From Planctomycetota bacterium (GTDB lineage Bacteria > Planctomycetota > Phycisphaerae > Phycisphaerales > Phycisphaeraceae), in assembly GCA_026386955.1 (NCBI GenBank), contig JAPLMQ010000098.1:1-50717 (forward strand): a stretch of 50,717 nt of DNA. The letters are read 5' to 3'. Below the pieces are notes generated by a model. That model did no database searches. It was given only the letters and a program-made list of their open reading frames with translations, and was not told where the DNA came from. The position numbers and the translations under genes were made by a program. Shown here piece by piece: positions 1-8,575 of the stretch. Position 1 is the first letter of the stretch. The number at the start of each line of letters is the position of its first letter.

Positions 1-1
1 C

Positions 2-250
2 AACAAGCAGATCCCCGCGGATCTGGCAATCATTGGAACGGACGCCATTGGCGGATACTTGTGCTTGGCGGTTCGCGGCGAGTCCTTGGGGGCGTTGTTC
101 GTCTGGGACCAAAACCATGAGTATCTGATCGAATACGATGCTGGTTCTGAGCCCAACTATGCCAACGTGGAAAGGATTGCTTCGGATTGGAACGAGTTTA
201 CGCGGGGCTTGGTGGACGACGGCAGTCATGATCCATCGAAGTCGCCCTGA
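2..250 (+). CDS. SMI1/KNR4-like protein, C-terminal fragment
   Basis: This reading frame is open from the window edge and ends at a TGA, so only the last 82 residues are present. The fragment contains GGYLCLAV, an aromatic-rich VFVWDQNHEY-like strand (seen as LFVWDQNHEY) and a closing helix ASDWNEFTRGL. That order resembles the end of SMI1/KNR4-fold proteins, where a strand with a WDH-like motif is followed by a final helix of the type ASSFxEFL. Family members often act as immunity proteins against polymorphic toxins, but no toxin is visible here. Codon use is less GC-biased than in the rest of the window. The assignment rests on a short segment and is tentative. Confidence 0.5.
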   Translation, partial: NKQIPADLAIIGTDAIGGYLCLAVRGESLGALFVWDQNHEYLIEYDAGSEPNYANVERIASDWNEFTRGLVDDGSHDPSKSP

Positions 251-267
251 GGGAAAAAGGGGCGGAA

Positions 268-319
268 GAAATGGAGCAGGACAGGTCCAATTAATTCGCC
301 CGACCCCTGTCCCATTTTC
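268..319 (+). terminator. Imperfect hairpin with T-rich tail after the SMI1-like gene
   Basis: GAAATGGAGCAGGACAGGTC pairs imperfectly with GACCCCTGTCCCATTTTC, with about 13 bases of AT-rich loop between the arms. The downstream side runs into TTTTCTTTCCC. It could end transcription of the upstream gene. It could equally be a copy of a dispersed repeat. Confidence 0.4.
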
Positions 320-359
320 TTTCCCTATTCTCTTTACAATCGTTTGGAGGCCATGAACT

Positions 360-1184
360 ATGGCAAAGATCATTGTCGTTGGCATGTTGGCATTTTTAAT
401 CTCTGCGTTTGCGGTGGCCGCATCCAACAACCAGAAGTCCGTCGAGAATACGCAGCCAGCGAGGCGAGTTAAAACAAACACAATAGGCATGAAGCTGGTG
501 TATGTCGAGCCTGGCACATTTACCATGGGCAGCCCCCGCGCCGAGAAAGGGCGCCAAGACAGTGAAAACGAACATCTTGTGACGATTTCCCGTGGATTCT
601 GGATCGGAGTGTTCCCCGTGACGCAGTCTCAATGGGAATCCATGATGAAATCCACGGTTTTGGACCAAAGGCCTCGGGGCGATGAATCTCCGCTTGCGGG
701 AGTGGGGCCGGATTGCCCCATGTATTATGTTTCATGGCACGACTCCATCCGTTTCTGCAAGGAGTTGAGCGGGCGGGAGCACGCAAGGTATCGACTTCCC
801 ACGGAAGCGGAATGGGAATACGCGTGCCGGGCGGGGACGTCCGGACCATACGCCGGGTCGGGAATCTTGGACGAAATGGGGTGGTATAAAGGCAACTCTC
901 CCAGATCCACCTCGGTCGTCGGGAAAAAAGCGCCAAATCAATGGGGGTTGTACGACATGCACGGCAATGTCATGCAATGGTGCAGCGATTGGTCATCCGA
1001 TAAATACCCCAACGACCATGTCGTTGACCCACAAGGCCCGGAAGAGGGGGAAACACGCATCGCCCGCGGCGGGTCATGGTTCCATGCTGCCGAATATGCA
1101 CGATCTGCATCCCGAGCAATGATTGGAAACCCGACGCTCAAGAATTTCTGCTGGGGCTTTAGGGTTGTGTTGGAAGAGAAATGA
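360..1184 (+). CDS. Secreted FGE-fold (SUMF1-type) protein lacking the catalytic cysteine pair
   Basis: The 274-residue protein starts with a signal peptide (IIVVGMLAFLISAFAVAAS, about residues 3-21). A complete formylglycine-generating-enzyme-type domain follows: MKLVYVEPGTFTMGS, PVTQSQWE, YYVSWHDSIRFC, YRLPTEAEWEYACRAGT, GLYDMHGNVMQWCSDW, RIARGGSWF and finally WGFRVV. In true sulfatase-activating enzymes the stretch after GGS carries a Cys-x4-Cys pair that binds copper. Here that stretch reads GGSWFHAAEYARSASR and has neither cysteine. Sulfatase activation is therefore unlikely, and a structural or binding role is more probable. An SD (GGAGG, 346-350) lies nine bases before the ATG, and TACAAT (335-340) may be its -10 box. 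Confidence 0.85.
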   Translation: MAKIIVVGMLAFLISAFAVAASNNQKSVENTQPARRVKTNTIGMKLVYVEPGTFTMGSPRAEKGRQDSENEHLVTISRGFWIGVFPVTQSQWESMMKSTVLDQRPRGDESPLAGVGPDCPMYYVSWHDSIRFCKELSGREHARYRLPTEAEWEYACRAGTSGPYAGSGILDEMGWYKGNSPRSTSVVGKKAPNQWGLYDMHGNVMQWCSDWSSDKYPNDHVVDPQGPEEGETRIARGGSWFHAAEYARSASRAMIGNPTLKNFCWGFRVVLEEK

Positions 1185-1268
1185 GGCCAGGCGAAATCAA
1201 GCTTGAAGGACCAGAAAAGGTGTGCCTGTATTCTCTTCTTCCTTTTTCTTCCCCAGGAAAACCGATCT

Positions 1269-1691
1269 ATGCGCATGAATATTGAATCCTGGAGCATGAT
1301 CGGAATGCTCTGTTGCCTTCTTGGGGCATGGGGGTGCAACGCGAAAGAGGAGCAGGCAATGCCCGCGCCTCAGCAAACAAGCTATGACTTTGAGATGGAG
1401 CCAGGACGGCTGGCGAAGATCCGAGACGCACTTCAGGAAATCAAGGTCGGGGACGATTACCAGAAGATCATTGCGGCGCTGGGAAAGCCTGATTACGACA
1501 GGAACCTTGTCACGAAGGACGGGCGCTTCGTTGCAAGGTCGTTGTTGTACTACACCAAAAGGTGGCAGAAGGATTTGGTCACTGAGGGCAAGGATCAGCG
1601 CGTCGACCTGCATTTCGACGCCAAAGACCATCTCATGCGAATTGCGTCGAGCGTTGAAGGCATCCCAAGCCGTCCAGCGGACACTCACTGA
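1269..1691 (+). CDS. Putative lipoprotein with a BamE/SmpA-like repeat
   Basis: Starting at ATG 1269, the protein begins MRMNIESW, then a hydrophobic segment and the lipobox LLGAWGC, which predicts an outer-membrane or periplasmic lipoprotein. The mature part contains IKVGDDYQKIIAALGKPDYD. This resembles the pattern in BamE/SmpA-like folds, where a helix beginning G-x-x-x-x-x-V is followed by LGxPD. A strand-rich tail follows (RVDLHFDAKDHLMRI). An earlier in-frame ATG at 1203 would place charged residues ahead of the lipoprotein signal and is less likely. The gene follows the FGE-like gene by 84 bases on the same strand. The exact function is unknown. Confidence 0.7.
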   Translation: MRMNIESWSMIGMLCCLLGAWGCNAKEEQAMPAPQQTSYDFEMEPGRLAKIRDALQEIKVGDDYQKIIAALGKPDYDRNLVTKDGRFVARSLLYYTKRWQKDLVTEGKDQRVDLHFDAKDHLMRIASSVEGIPSRPADTH

Positions 1692-1713
1692 CGTGTCAGG
1701 TTGCGGCCGTCGT

Positions 1714-1749
1714 CTTGTTAGCCGGAAGCGCAAGCGACGGGACGGGGGT
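1714..1749 (+). repeat. Dispersed repeat family 1, single copy
   Basis: The string beginning CTTGTTAGCCGGAAGCGCAA is identical over about 37 bp to 18886-18922 and closely matches the reverse complement of 19037-19073. At this site only one arm is present, immediately before the cruciform-forming repeat at 1783-1861. Confidence 0.8.
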
Positions 1750-1782
1750 GCCCCAGATCGCCGCTGCGCCCGATCACGCGAC

Positions 1783-1861
1783 TCTGGGGTACGTAGTTCC
1801 GCGTTTACGCGGTCTTCGGGAAAACCAATGCCCGCCTGAAGGCGGAACTACGTACCCCAGA
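1783..1861. repeat. 79-bp nested palindrome (20-bp perfect arms with two internal hairpins)
   Basis: TCTGGGGTACGTAGTTCCGC (1783-1802) is the exact reverse complement of 1842-1861. The interval also holds two short palindromes, CCGCGTTTACGCGG next to the left arm and CCGCCTGAAGGCGG next to the right arm. The strand could fold into a three-way junction. The architecture is that of a REP/MITE-type non-autonomous element. Confidence 0.9.
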
Positions 1862-2566
1862 CCCGCTCGCGCGGCGGCCCTCGGCGGTCTTGTGGGCCGG
1901 TCGCGCCGGGGACGGTGGTTCGAATCGCTCCTCCACAATTTCCGCCCGGCGAAAATTATTTTCCGCCGAATCCAACCTCCGTCGCCCGCGCGTCTGGGCA
2001 ACAAGTCAACGCCTGCGCAGCACCCCTCAAAATTCCGAAAACGCCAAAACCCCCGATGCCTCCGTCGGTTGCAGAGGCCTCTTGCCGCTTTGTCCGGATT
2101 TGGCCGGACACCTGTGCGTATATACAGGGAGGCGCAACTTTTTATACCGACGAATGACCCTCGCCAAGCGGAGGCTCGGCGCCGAAGAATCCCCTCCGAA
2201 GGCCTCTGGAACCCCTCGGCCGCGCGAGGCAAGGACCGCAAGAAAGTGCCCCAAAATCCCAACGCCCGGCCAGGATTCGTTTTGCGTTTCATCGCGATCT
2301 GACCCATTTCTAGGCGGGTTTAATGGATGCGATCGAAGGGGGCGTGAAGCGGGCACCATGGGGGGCTGGCGGGGGCAAGGAGCGGCGTTGGAGCGGACCA
2401 GCGGCGTGGCTTGCGGGGGCGTCGGCGGAGCATTTTTTTGCCCCCGCGAGCCCCGAAAACCCGCGCCAGACATGGGCACAAGCGTCCGGGAATTTCCGGA
2501 CAAGGCCGTCGCGGGATTCTCGCAAGTCCGCCAAGCGCGGGATCGCGTTTCAAGGGTTTGCGCGCG
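1862..2566. other. Non-coding stretch with small hairpins
   Basis: I see no credible gene here. The overlapping open frames are all low-complexity translations of GC-rich DNA. Visible structure is limited to TGTCCGGATTTGGCCGGACA near 2092-2111, CCTGTGCGTATATACAGG near 2111-2128, and a hairpin with arms CTTGCGGGGGC (2410-2420) and GCCCCCGCGAG (2440-2450) around a T7 run. Confidence 0.5.
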
Positions 2567-3529
2567 TCACCCGTCCGGCGTCAGCGGTGGCTGCTCCTGC
2601 GCCAACGAGTAGTCGCGCTCCGCCAAGGTCGGGTGCCCGCCCGGGCCGTAGCTCCCGGCCTCGCTCGTCGCGGGATCATCGCATGGCACGAACGTCGCCT
2701 CGATCCCGCTGTGGCTCACCCGGCAGCGCTGGAAGCCCGGCGTCGTGATCGCGTCGGGCCAGCGCTCGTCGATCTGGGCCGTGCCCCCGCCCGCGGAGCA
2801 GCGGATGATCCGCAGGCCGTCGACGACCTGCGCGGGCCTGCCGGTGTGGACATGCCCGCAGAAAAGCAGCTCGACCCGGGCCTCGCGCAGCAGGCCGAGC
2901 AACCGCTGGCGGTGGGGCGGATCGATCGAGAAATACCAGTTGTGGTACTCCTCGCGCTTGGTGATGTCCCACGCCGGCTCGTCGGGTTTCTCCATGAACG
3001 GCCAGTAGTGCATGACCGCGACGTGATGCCTCCTGGCCGGCTCGCGCGTGAGCTTTTCGAGGAACGACCAAAAGGCCTTTTCCTCGGGTAAATTCGAGCC
3101 GGCGACCGCGGCGTAGAAGCCCGTGAAGCGCACCTCGCGATGGACGAACGACCACTGGATCGGCCCGAAATGGGAGGCGAAGAGCGACAGCCGCGGCGAG
3201 GTCATGTTGAGTTCGAGGTCGCGGTTCCGCGTCGGGCCGGCGTGGAGGGCGTGCTTGTTGCCGACGTCCATGTTGCCGGGGATGACGTGCGTGGGCATGG
3301 GCAGCGAGCGGAGGTCTTCGCGGGCGAGGGCGTACTCGAATTCGTGCGTGTCGCCGTCGCGCGTGAGGTCGCCGCCGTGAAGCAGCAGTTCCGCGGGCGT
3401 GGCCGCGATCTGCCGGCGGACGACCCGCCAGTTCTGGTCGAGCGAAGGGCGGAAGCGGTAGGACCGGCGCGTGCCCAGGTGGGTGTCGGTGACGTGGAGG
3501 AACTGCCAGGGCGAGTCGATCAGCGTCAT
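2567..3529 (-). CDS. Metallophosphoesterase (calcineurin-like), 320 aa
   Basis: Dinuclear-metal phosphoesterase signatures occur in the usual order: FLHVTDTHLG (block 1), LLLHGGDLTRDGD (block 2), VIPGNMD (block 3), VMHYWPF (block 4) and LFCGHVHTGR (block 5). Block 3 normally reads GNHD or GNHE, but here the histidine is a methionine. That histidine usually stabilises the transition state, so catalysis may be altered. No signal peptide is visible, so the protein is probably cytoplasmic. The start ATG at 3529 puts the first metal motif near residue 10, as expected. Longer in-frame extensions run into repeat DNA and were rejected. The substrate cannot be told from sequence. Confidence 0.85.
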   Translation of the reverse strand: MTLIDSPWQFLHVTDTHLGTRRSYRFRPSLDQNWRVVRRQIAATPAELLLHGGDLTRDGDTHEFEYALAREDLRSLPMPTHVIPGNMDVGNKHALHAGPTRNRDLELNMTSPRLSLFASHFGPIQWSFVHREVRFTGFYAAVAGSNLPEEKAFWSFLEKLTREPARRHHVAVMHYWPFMEKPDEPAWDITKREEYHNWYFSIDPPHRQRLLGLLREARVELLFCGHVHTGRPAQVVDGLRIIRCSAGGGTAQIDERWPDAITTPGFQRCRVSHSGIEATFVPCDDPATSEAGSYGPGGHPTLAERDYSLAQEQPPLTPDG

Positions 3530-3560
3530 GGCGGGGCTCGGGAGACGTGATGTTTGATTC

Positions 3561-3605
3561 CAAGCCCACTGATCCCGGCGGTACTCCGTCGGGTTCGGTG
3601 GGGTC
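3561..3605 (+). repeat. Dispersed hairpin repeat family 2, copy 1
   Basis: The consensus starts CAAGCCCACTGATCCCGGCG and ends GGTTCGGTGGGGTC. The core folds as CCCGGCGG-TACT-CCGTCGGG (3574-3593). Related copies lie at 26627, 42823 (with an inverted partner at 42935) and 48058. Confidence 0.7.
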
Positions 3606-3640
3606 TTGGTCTCACGGCATGTGCGACGCGTTGAAGTCCG

Positions 3641-3837
3641 AAGTCTGGTGCCACATGTCATCGTACTCGTGACATGTGTCTTGGGAGAAGGGGGGATCCA
3701 CCTTCTCGCGGAAGCGACAAAAACCCCATGAATCATGGGATTTTCACGAGAACGTGAAAGGATCGAGGCGAGGCCGTGGGACGTCCGTTGATCGGCACAT
3801 GTCACGAGTACGATGACATGTGGCGCCAGACAAAGCC
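3641..3837. repeat. Inverted repeat pair, family 3 (ACATGTCA hairpins)
   Basis: Each end carries a 27-bp palindrome with arms CACATGTCA and TGACATGTG (3652-3678 and 3796-3822). The flanking bases, GAAGTCTGGTGC on the left and the complement of GCGCCAGACAAAGCC on the right, extend the match to about 40 bp in opposite orientation. About 117 bp separate the palindromes. A third, degenerate copy is at 42768-42794. Confidence 0.75.
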
Positions 3838-3938
3838 TTCCACAGGCTCGCGCCGACTGCGCGGTATTCGCCCGCAGACCCGTGCCCGGACCTGTGTGGT
3901 ACAAACAAGCCGAATCCAAGAGATTCCATCAGGAGTCG

Positions 3939-6900
3939 ATGTCCATGCACAACGTCAATCAATCTGAAATGCGATCGCGTCCTCGTCGGGCGCGGGCCGG
4001 TTCCGTTCTGATGACCATCTCGATCCTCGGCCTCACCGCCGCGCTGGCGTGGGCCCAGGCCGCCACCGCGCCCGCGACGGCGCCGGCATCGGCGCCCAAG
4101 CCCGCGGCCGCGCCGGCCCCGCCCCCGGTCCCGGCCAAACCCGCGGCCAAGACCGCCGTCGTCGTCGAGCCTCCGCCTGCGATCGACCCGATCCTCGCGG
4201 GCTCGCGCGGCTCTGGTTCTCTCGACGTAGGTTGGACCCTCGTTGAAGGCTCCGCGGGCTACACCGTCGCGCCCGATGAAACGCTCGCGATGCCGGTCCT
4301 GACCAACAGCGGCAAACGGGCCACAATCGAAGCCCGCACCGCCCCGGCCGAGGGCTACACGCTCCGGGCCAAGCTCCACGGCGGCGGGGCGACGTTCTCC
4401 GTGGGCTGCAAGGACGCCCGCGACCCCGGGATGTTCATGGCGGTGACCTTCGCGACCACCGGCGCGTCGGTCAGCGCCCGCGTGAGCGAAAGCTACCTCA
4501 AGCCCGTCGATCTGCCTGCCCCCGCCCCCGCCCCCGGGGCTACCCCCGCCGCAGCGGCGCCTGCTGCCGCCGCGCCCGCGCGTCCCGCTCCGCTTCCGAT
4601 CTGGATGACGCGTCCGTTGCACCCGCCCGCGCGGGCCGACGCCGAGGGCGATGCCGCTGGCTACGTCGCCTCGCGCAGCGTCGCCTTCAACTACCGCCTG
4701 CGGGCCTACGAGCAGGTTCCGCCCGCGTGGCCCGAGAGCCTCCGCCGCCGCGTCGAGTACGACATGGGCAAGCTCCCGCTGGGCGACCAGAAGTGGGTCG
4801 ACGTCCGCGTCGAGATCGCCCCAGGCGCCGTCTGCTTTTGGATGGACGATCGTTTGGTCAGCGTGAAGCGCGACGCGGCGATCAGCCCCGCGGGCATCGC
4901 GCGGATCGACGTGCAGAAGGGGGCCTCGATCGCGGCTGTCAGCCTCACGCCGCGCAAGCCCACGCCGGGGTTCCAGCCGATCGAACTCAACGGCTACGCC
5001 AACGCCCGCGCCCTGCTCGGCAGCGCCTCCGTCGCCCCCGCGTCGCTCCCGCCCATCGACGCGCCGACGGTCATCGAAGGCGTGCCCTTCGTCCTCTCGC
5101 GCACCAATGTCGAGGGTCTCGACCACATCGACGTCGGCCGGAGCGAGACCCGCCAAGGCACCCTCGAGGGCTACCTCCCCAGCAACAGCCCGCGCTACTC
5201 CGGGGCCGACATGCGCGATCCGGCCCGCATCCAACTCCGCGTTCCCAACGGCGTCTACGAATCGCTCTACGTCCTGGCCGCCTGCGACGACGAGGGCGAC
5301 AGCCTGCCGACGTTCACGGCGATGTTCTACCGCCCCGAAGCGGGGTTCGCCGTGCCCTTCGAGGCCCGGGTGCCGCTCGCCTCGGCGAAGGCCTCCGAGA
5401 CGTTGCCGGGCATCTCCGTCACGCTCACCGACGGGCGGAAGGCCAGGCTCTGCCTCGTCCGCGTCCCGCTCGACCCCGGCCAGCTTTCCTCCTTCGCCGA
5501 CCTCGACATCGTCGAGATCGAGTTGACCAAGAAGGTCGCGCTCTACCGCAGCTATCCCGACCCGATCAGCTACGCCTGGCACGGCGCGGGCCTGCCCTCG
5601 GCGGTGCACATCTACGCCGCCACGCTCGCCGACGCGCCGATCACCTTCGACTGGTCGCCCGACTCCTTCGGCCACGTCTGGCAGAGCCCCGACGTCGCCA
5701 GCTACACCGCCACGCTGGTCAACCGCACCGGCAAGCCTCAGACCGGCACGCTCACCGTCGCGACCCGCAGCTACGACCGCGGCGAATCGACGAGCGTCAA
5801 GAAGGAAGTCAGCCTCCCCGCGGACGGCACGCTGGTGAAGGTGCCCGTGAAGTTCGAGTCGCTCAAGAAGTTCGGATACCACGACATCGACGCGACGCTC
5901 GACATCGCCGGCCGGCAGTGGGCCGAGCACCGCTCCTTCGTCCGCCTCGCCCCCGACACCCGCAGCCCCCGCTGGACCGACGGCAAGGGGGCGATGTTCG
6001 GCTTCTGGAGCTACATGGGCGGGCATTACACCCCGCGCCCCGAGCACATCGTCCGGCTGATGACCTGGGCGGGCGGCCGGCAGGACATGCACCCGCCGAA
6101 GGTCAGCACGCCCGAGGCCAACGCGATGCTCGACGCCCACTGGGGCGCCAGCCAGTCGAGCCCGTGGCACATCGGCGGGATGGCCTCGTGGTCGGGCGAG
6201 GACAGCCCGGACCCCAAGGCCGTCGAGGATTTCCAGGCCAAGGCGATGGCGGCGATCCACAAGGAGTTCGACGGCGTGGCCGAGCCGCGCCGGCCGGACT
6301 CGGTGAATTTCTTCGCCGAGCCGAGCCTCTCCGCCCGGCTCTCCGCGGGCAACATCCCCGAGTATTGGCAGGAGAAGCCCTACGAACTGACCGACGACGA
6401 GCGCCTCCGCCTCAAGCGACACTTCAACACCGCCAAGGCGGCCGCGGAGGCGGTGCGGCGCGAGTTCCCCGGCATCAAGATCCTCCTGCCCTGGGGCGAC
6501 CCCGGCTTCGTCTGGCCGATCCTCCGCGCGGGCTTCCCCAAGGAGCTGATCGACGGCACCGCCATCGACGTCCCCGGCTTCGAGCGCATCCCCGAGCGTC
6601 AGCTCCACGAGCAGTCCATCCACCGCCTCTACGCCATGCGCAAGGAGTTCGAGAAGGCGGGCATCCCCAACCCCCGGCTGCAATTCTGCGAAGGCATCTT
6701 CGTCCCCACCGAGCCCGGCTCCGTCACCTGGCGCGAGCAGATGGACATCTACAATCGCTGGGCCCTCATCTCCATCGCCTACGGCGTCAACCGCTTCCAC
6801 AGCGGCTGGTTCGCCTTCGACTGCGGCAACTACTACGGCTCGGAGCACTACGGCGGCTGCGGCATCCAGCGGCGCATCCCGTACTGCGACCCCAAGCCCG

Positions 6901-8396
6901 CCTACGCCGCCTACGCGACCATGACCGACCGCCTCAACGAGGCCAACTTCGACGGCTGGGAGAAGACCGGCTCGCTCTCGACCTACGCCCTGCGCTTCAA
7001 GCATGAGAAGCGCGGGAACATCTACACGCTCTGGACCCTCCGCGGGTCGCGCCCCGTCACCATCACGTTCGATGCCGACGCGACGATCAACGTCACCGAC
7101 GCGATGAACAACACCCGCGAGGTCAAGACCGCCAACAAGGCCGCGACGATCACGCTCGACCAGTCGGTGACCTACATCACCTTCCCGGACGGGAAGGGCA
7201 GGATCGTTTCGGTCGAGGCGGGCGAGACGGACCACGCCGACGCCAACCCGGGCGAGGGGACTTCAGGCAAGCCGATCGCCGACCTAGGCGACGGGACGTG
7301 GAAGTTCACCAACGAGCGCGACGAGATCTACGAGCACAACCACTTCGCGGTGATGAAGTACGCGGGCAAGTTCTCCGCCGCGGTGGAGAAGGACGGGAAG
7401 CAAGGCGACGTGCTGGTCTCGACGCTGGAGAAGCAGGAGACGGAGCACCAGCTCATGCCTTGGTACAACGTGCTCCGCCCCGCGAAGCCGATCGCGCTGG
7501 CCGGCGCGCCGGCACGGCTGGGCATCTGGGCCCGCGGGGCCTCGGACTGGGGGCGGGTGATCTACATCCTGCGCGACGCGAAGGGCGAGCGCTGGGTGAG
7601 CATCGGCACCAAGGACCAGTACAACTGCGACGACGCGCACGACTGGTCCAGCTTCTGCTACGACGGGTGGCGGTTCCTCCGCTTCGAGCTGCCCGGGAGC
7701 GCCGGGTGGGACAACTTCCGCAAGGCGGGGACGATCTGGTGGCGGGGCGACGGCGGGCCGGGCGACGCCAGCGCGGGCGTGGTCGACCTTCCGCTGTCGC
7801 TCGAGGGGATCATCCTCGAGCAGAGGACGCATGCGCTCTACGTCAACGACATCCAGCCGGTGTCGTCGAACAAGATCGCGCTGGGCAAGCTCTTCGTCGA
7901 GTATGACGACCCCGCCGACGCGAGTGATGAGGCCGTGCGCCTCAGCAAGCTGCGCCAGCCGCTGCCCGCGGGGCTGCCCGACCTGCCCAACCCCATTGCG
8001 GAGATGAAGGAGGATGGGATCGCCGAGCCGACGAAGATCGTGAAGCTCGTCCCGCCCGACACGCAGAACGACGGGACGAAGGTGACGGTCCATTTCGACG
8101 AGGCGGCCGGCGCGGGGAAGTACTACGTCTGGGTCGGCACCTATCCCGACGGTCGCGGGGCCGTGAACATGACCCCGCGCGGCGCGAAGCCCGGTGCGCT
8201 GGTGGGCGGGCTGCGCCCGGCGGTGAAGTTCTACTTCTGGGTGACGTACGAGCTCGCGCCGGACGGCAGCGGCGCGCCGATCGCCGCCGCGAAGCCCAAG
8301 CCCGCGGCCGCCAAGACCGGCCCGAAGCTCAGCGCCATGTCGAAGCCCTCGGCCCCGATGGAGGCCGTGCTGATCGACATGTTCAAGGAGAAATGA
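3939..8396 (+). CDS. Very large secreted protein with glycoside-hydrolase-like barrel (1485 aa)
   Basis: The N-terminus has a signal peptide (hydrophobic LMTISILGLTAALAWAQA), then an Ala/Pro-rich linker to about residue 75. Beta-sandwich-like modules follow, including a second Ala/Pro-rich insert near residues 190-215. From about residue 680 (GAMFGFWSYMGG) to 1010 the sequence looks like a TIM barrel. FFAEPS (Glu about 794) and QFCEGIF (Glu about 918) are placed like the acid/base and nucleophile of retaining clan GH-A hydrolases. The C-terminal third has more beta modules and a fibronectin-III-like end (GKYYVWVGTYPDGRG). AGGAG at 3931-3935 would also suit the ATG at 3945. The product is probably an extracellular or periplasmic polysaccharide-active protein. 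The substrate is unknown. Confidence 0.85.
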   Translation: MSMHNVNQSEMRSRPRRARAGSVLMTISILGLTAALAWAQAATAPATAPASAPKPAAAPAPPPVPAKPAAKTAVVVEPPPAIDPILAGSRGSGSLDVGWTLVEGSAGYTVAPDETLAMPVLTNSGKRATIEARTAPAEGYTLRAKLHGGGATFSVGCKDARDPGMFMAVTFATTGASVSARVSESYLKPVDLPAPAPAPGATPAAAAPAAAAPARPAPLPIWMTRPLHPPARADAEGDAAGYVASRSVAFNYRLRAYEQVPPAWPESLRRRVEYDMGKLPLGDQKWVDVRVEIAPGAVCFWMDDRLVSVKRDAAISPAGIARIDVQKGASIAAVSLTPRKPTPGFQPIELNGYANARALLGSASVAPASLPPIDAPTVIEGVPFVLSRTNVEGLDHIDVGRSETRQGTLEGYLPSNSPRYSGADMRDPARIQLRVPNGVYESLYVLAACDDEGDSLPTFTAMFYRPEAGFAVPFEARVPLASAKASETLPGISVTLTDGRKARLCLVRVPLDPGQLSSFADLDIVEIELTKKVALYRSYPDPISYAWHGAGLPSAVHIYAATLADAPITFDWSPDSFGHVWQSPDVASYTATLVNRTGKPQTGTLTVATRSYDRGESTSVKKEVSLPADGTLVKVPVKFESLKKFGYHDIDATLDIAGRQWAEHRSFVRLAPDTRSPRWTDGKGAMFGFWSYMGGHYTPRPEHIVRLMTWAGGRQDMHPPKVSTPEANAMLDAHWGASQSSPWHIGGMASWSGEDSPDPKAVEDFQAKAMAAIHKEFDGVAEPRRPDSVNFFAEPSLSARLSAGNIPEYWQEKPYELTDDERLRLKRHFNTAKAAAEAVRREFPGIKILLPWGDPGFVWPILRAGFPKELIDGTAIDVPGFERIPERQLHEQSIHRLYAMRKEFEKAGIPNPRLQFCEGIFVPTEPGSVTWREQMDIYNRWALISIAYGVNRFHSGWFAFDCGNYYGSEHYGGCGIQRRIPYCDPKPAYAAYATMTDRLNEANFDGWEKTGSLSTYALRFKHEKRGNIYTLWTLRGSRPVTITFDADATINVTDAMNNTREVKTANKAATITLDQSVTYITFPDGKGRIVSVEAGETDHADANPGEGTSGKPIADLGDGTWKFTNERDEIYEHNHFAVMKYAGKFSAAVEKDGKQGDVLVSTLEKQETEHQLMPWYNVLRPAKPIALAGAPARLGIWARGASDWGRVIYILRDAKGERWVSIGTKDQYNCDDAHDWSSFCYDGWRFLRFELPGSAGWDNFRKAGTIWWRGDGGPGDASAGVVDLPLSLEGIILEQRTHALYVNDIQPVSSNKIALGKLFVEYDDPADASDEAVRLSKLRQPLPAGLPDLPNPIAEMKEDGIAEPTKIVKLVPPDTQNDGTKVTVHFDEAAGAGKYYVWVGTYPDGRGAVNMTPRGAKPGALVGGLRPAVKFYFWVTYELAPDGSGAPIAAAKPKPAAAKTGPKLSAMSKPSAPMEAVLIDMFKEK

Positions 8397-8575
8397 CCGC
8401 GTTCGGCTCGGCATCGATGTCCGCCGAGGCGAGCATCACGTCGAGACCCGGGTAGAATGCCTTCGTCCAGGGTGCGGGCGCGCTGTCGCCCGCAGGCGAC
8501 GGGATGGTCGGGCCGCCATTCCACGAAACCTTGCCTTGCTTTCGCCTTTCGCGGGCGAAAGCGAAGGGAGTCGCA

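Noticed and set aside
1890-1940. Possible tRNA 3' end (GGTTCGAAT near 1917)
   Set aside because: The putative T-stem does not pair (several mismatches) and no matching acceptor or anticodon arm is found upstream. At most it is a vestige.
1774-2307. Open frames on both strands in the 1.7-2.3 kb region
   Set aside because: They run through the nested palindrome and the family 1 repeat and have no recognisable domains or ribosome-binding sites.
4727-7006. A 759-codon open frame on the plus strand in another phase
   Set aside because: Its Arg/Pro/His-rich translation has no motifs, while the overlapping 3939-8396 frame has a signal peptide and clear fold.
3744-7235. A 1163-codon open frame on the minus strand
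   Set aside because: It is the antisense shadow of the secreted protein gene. Its translation is low-complexity Arg/Gly/Val/Asp with no domains, as expected from GC-rich third positions.
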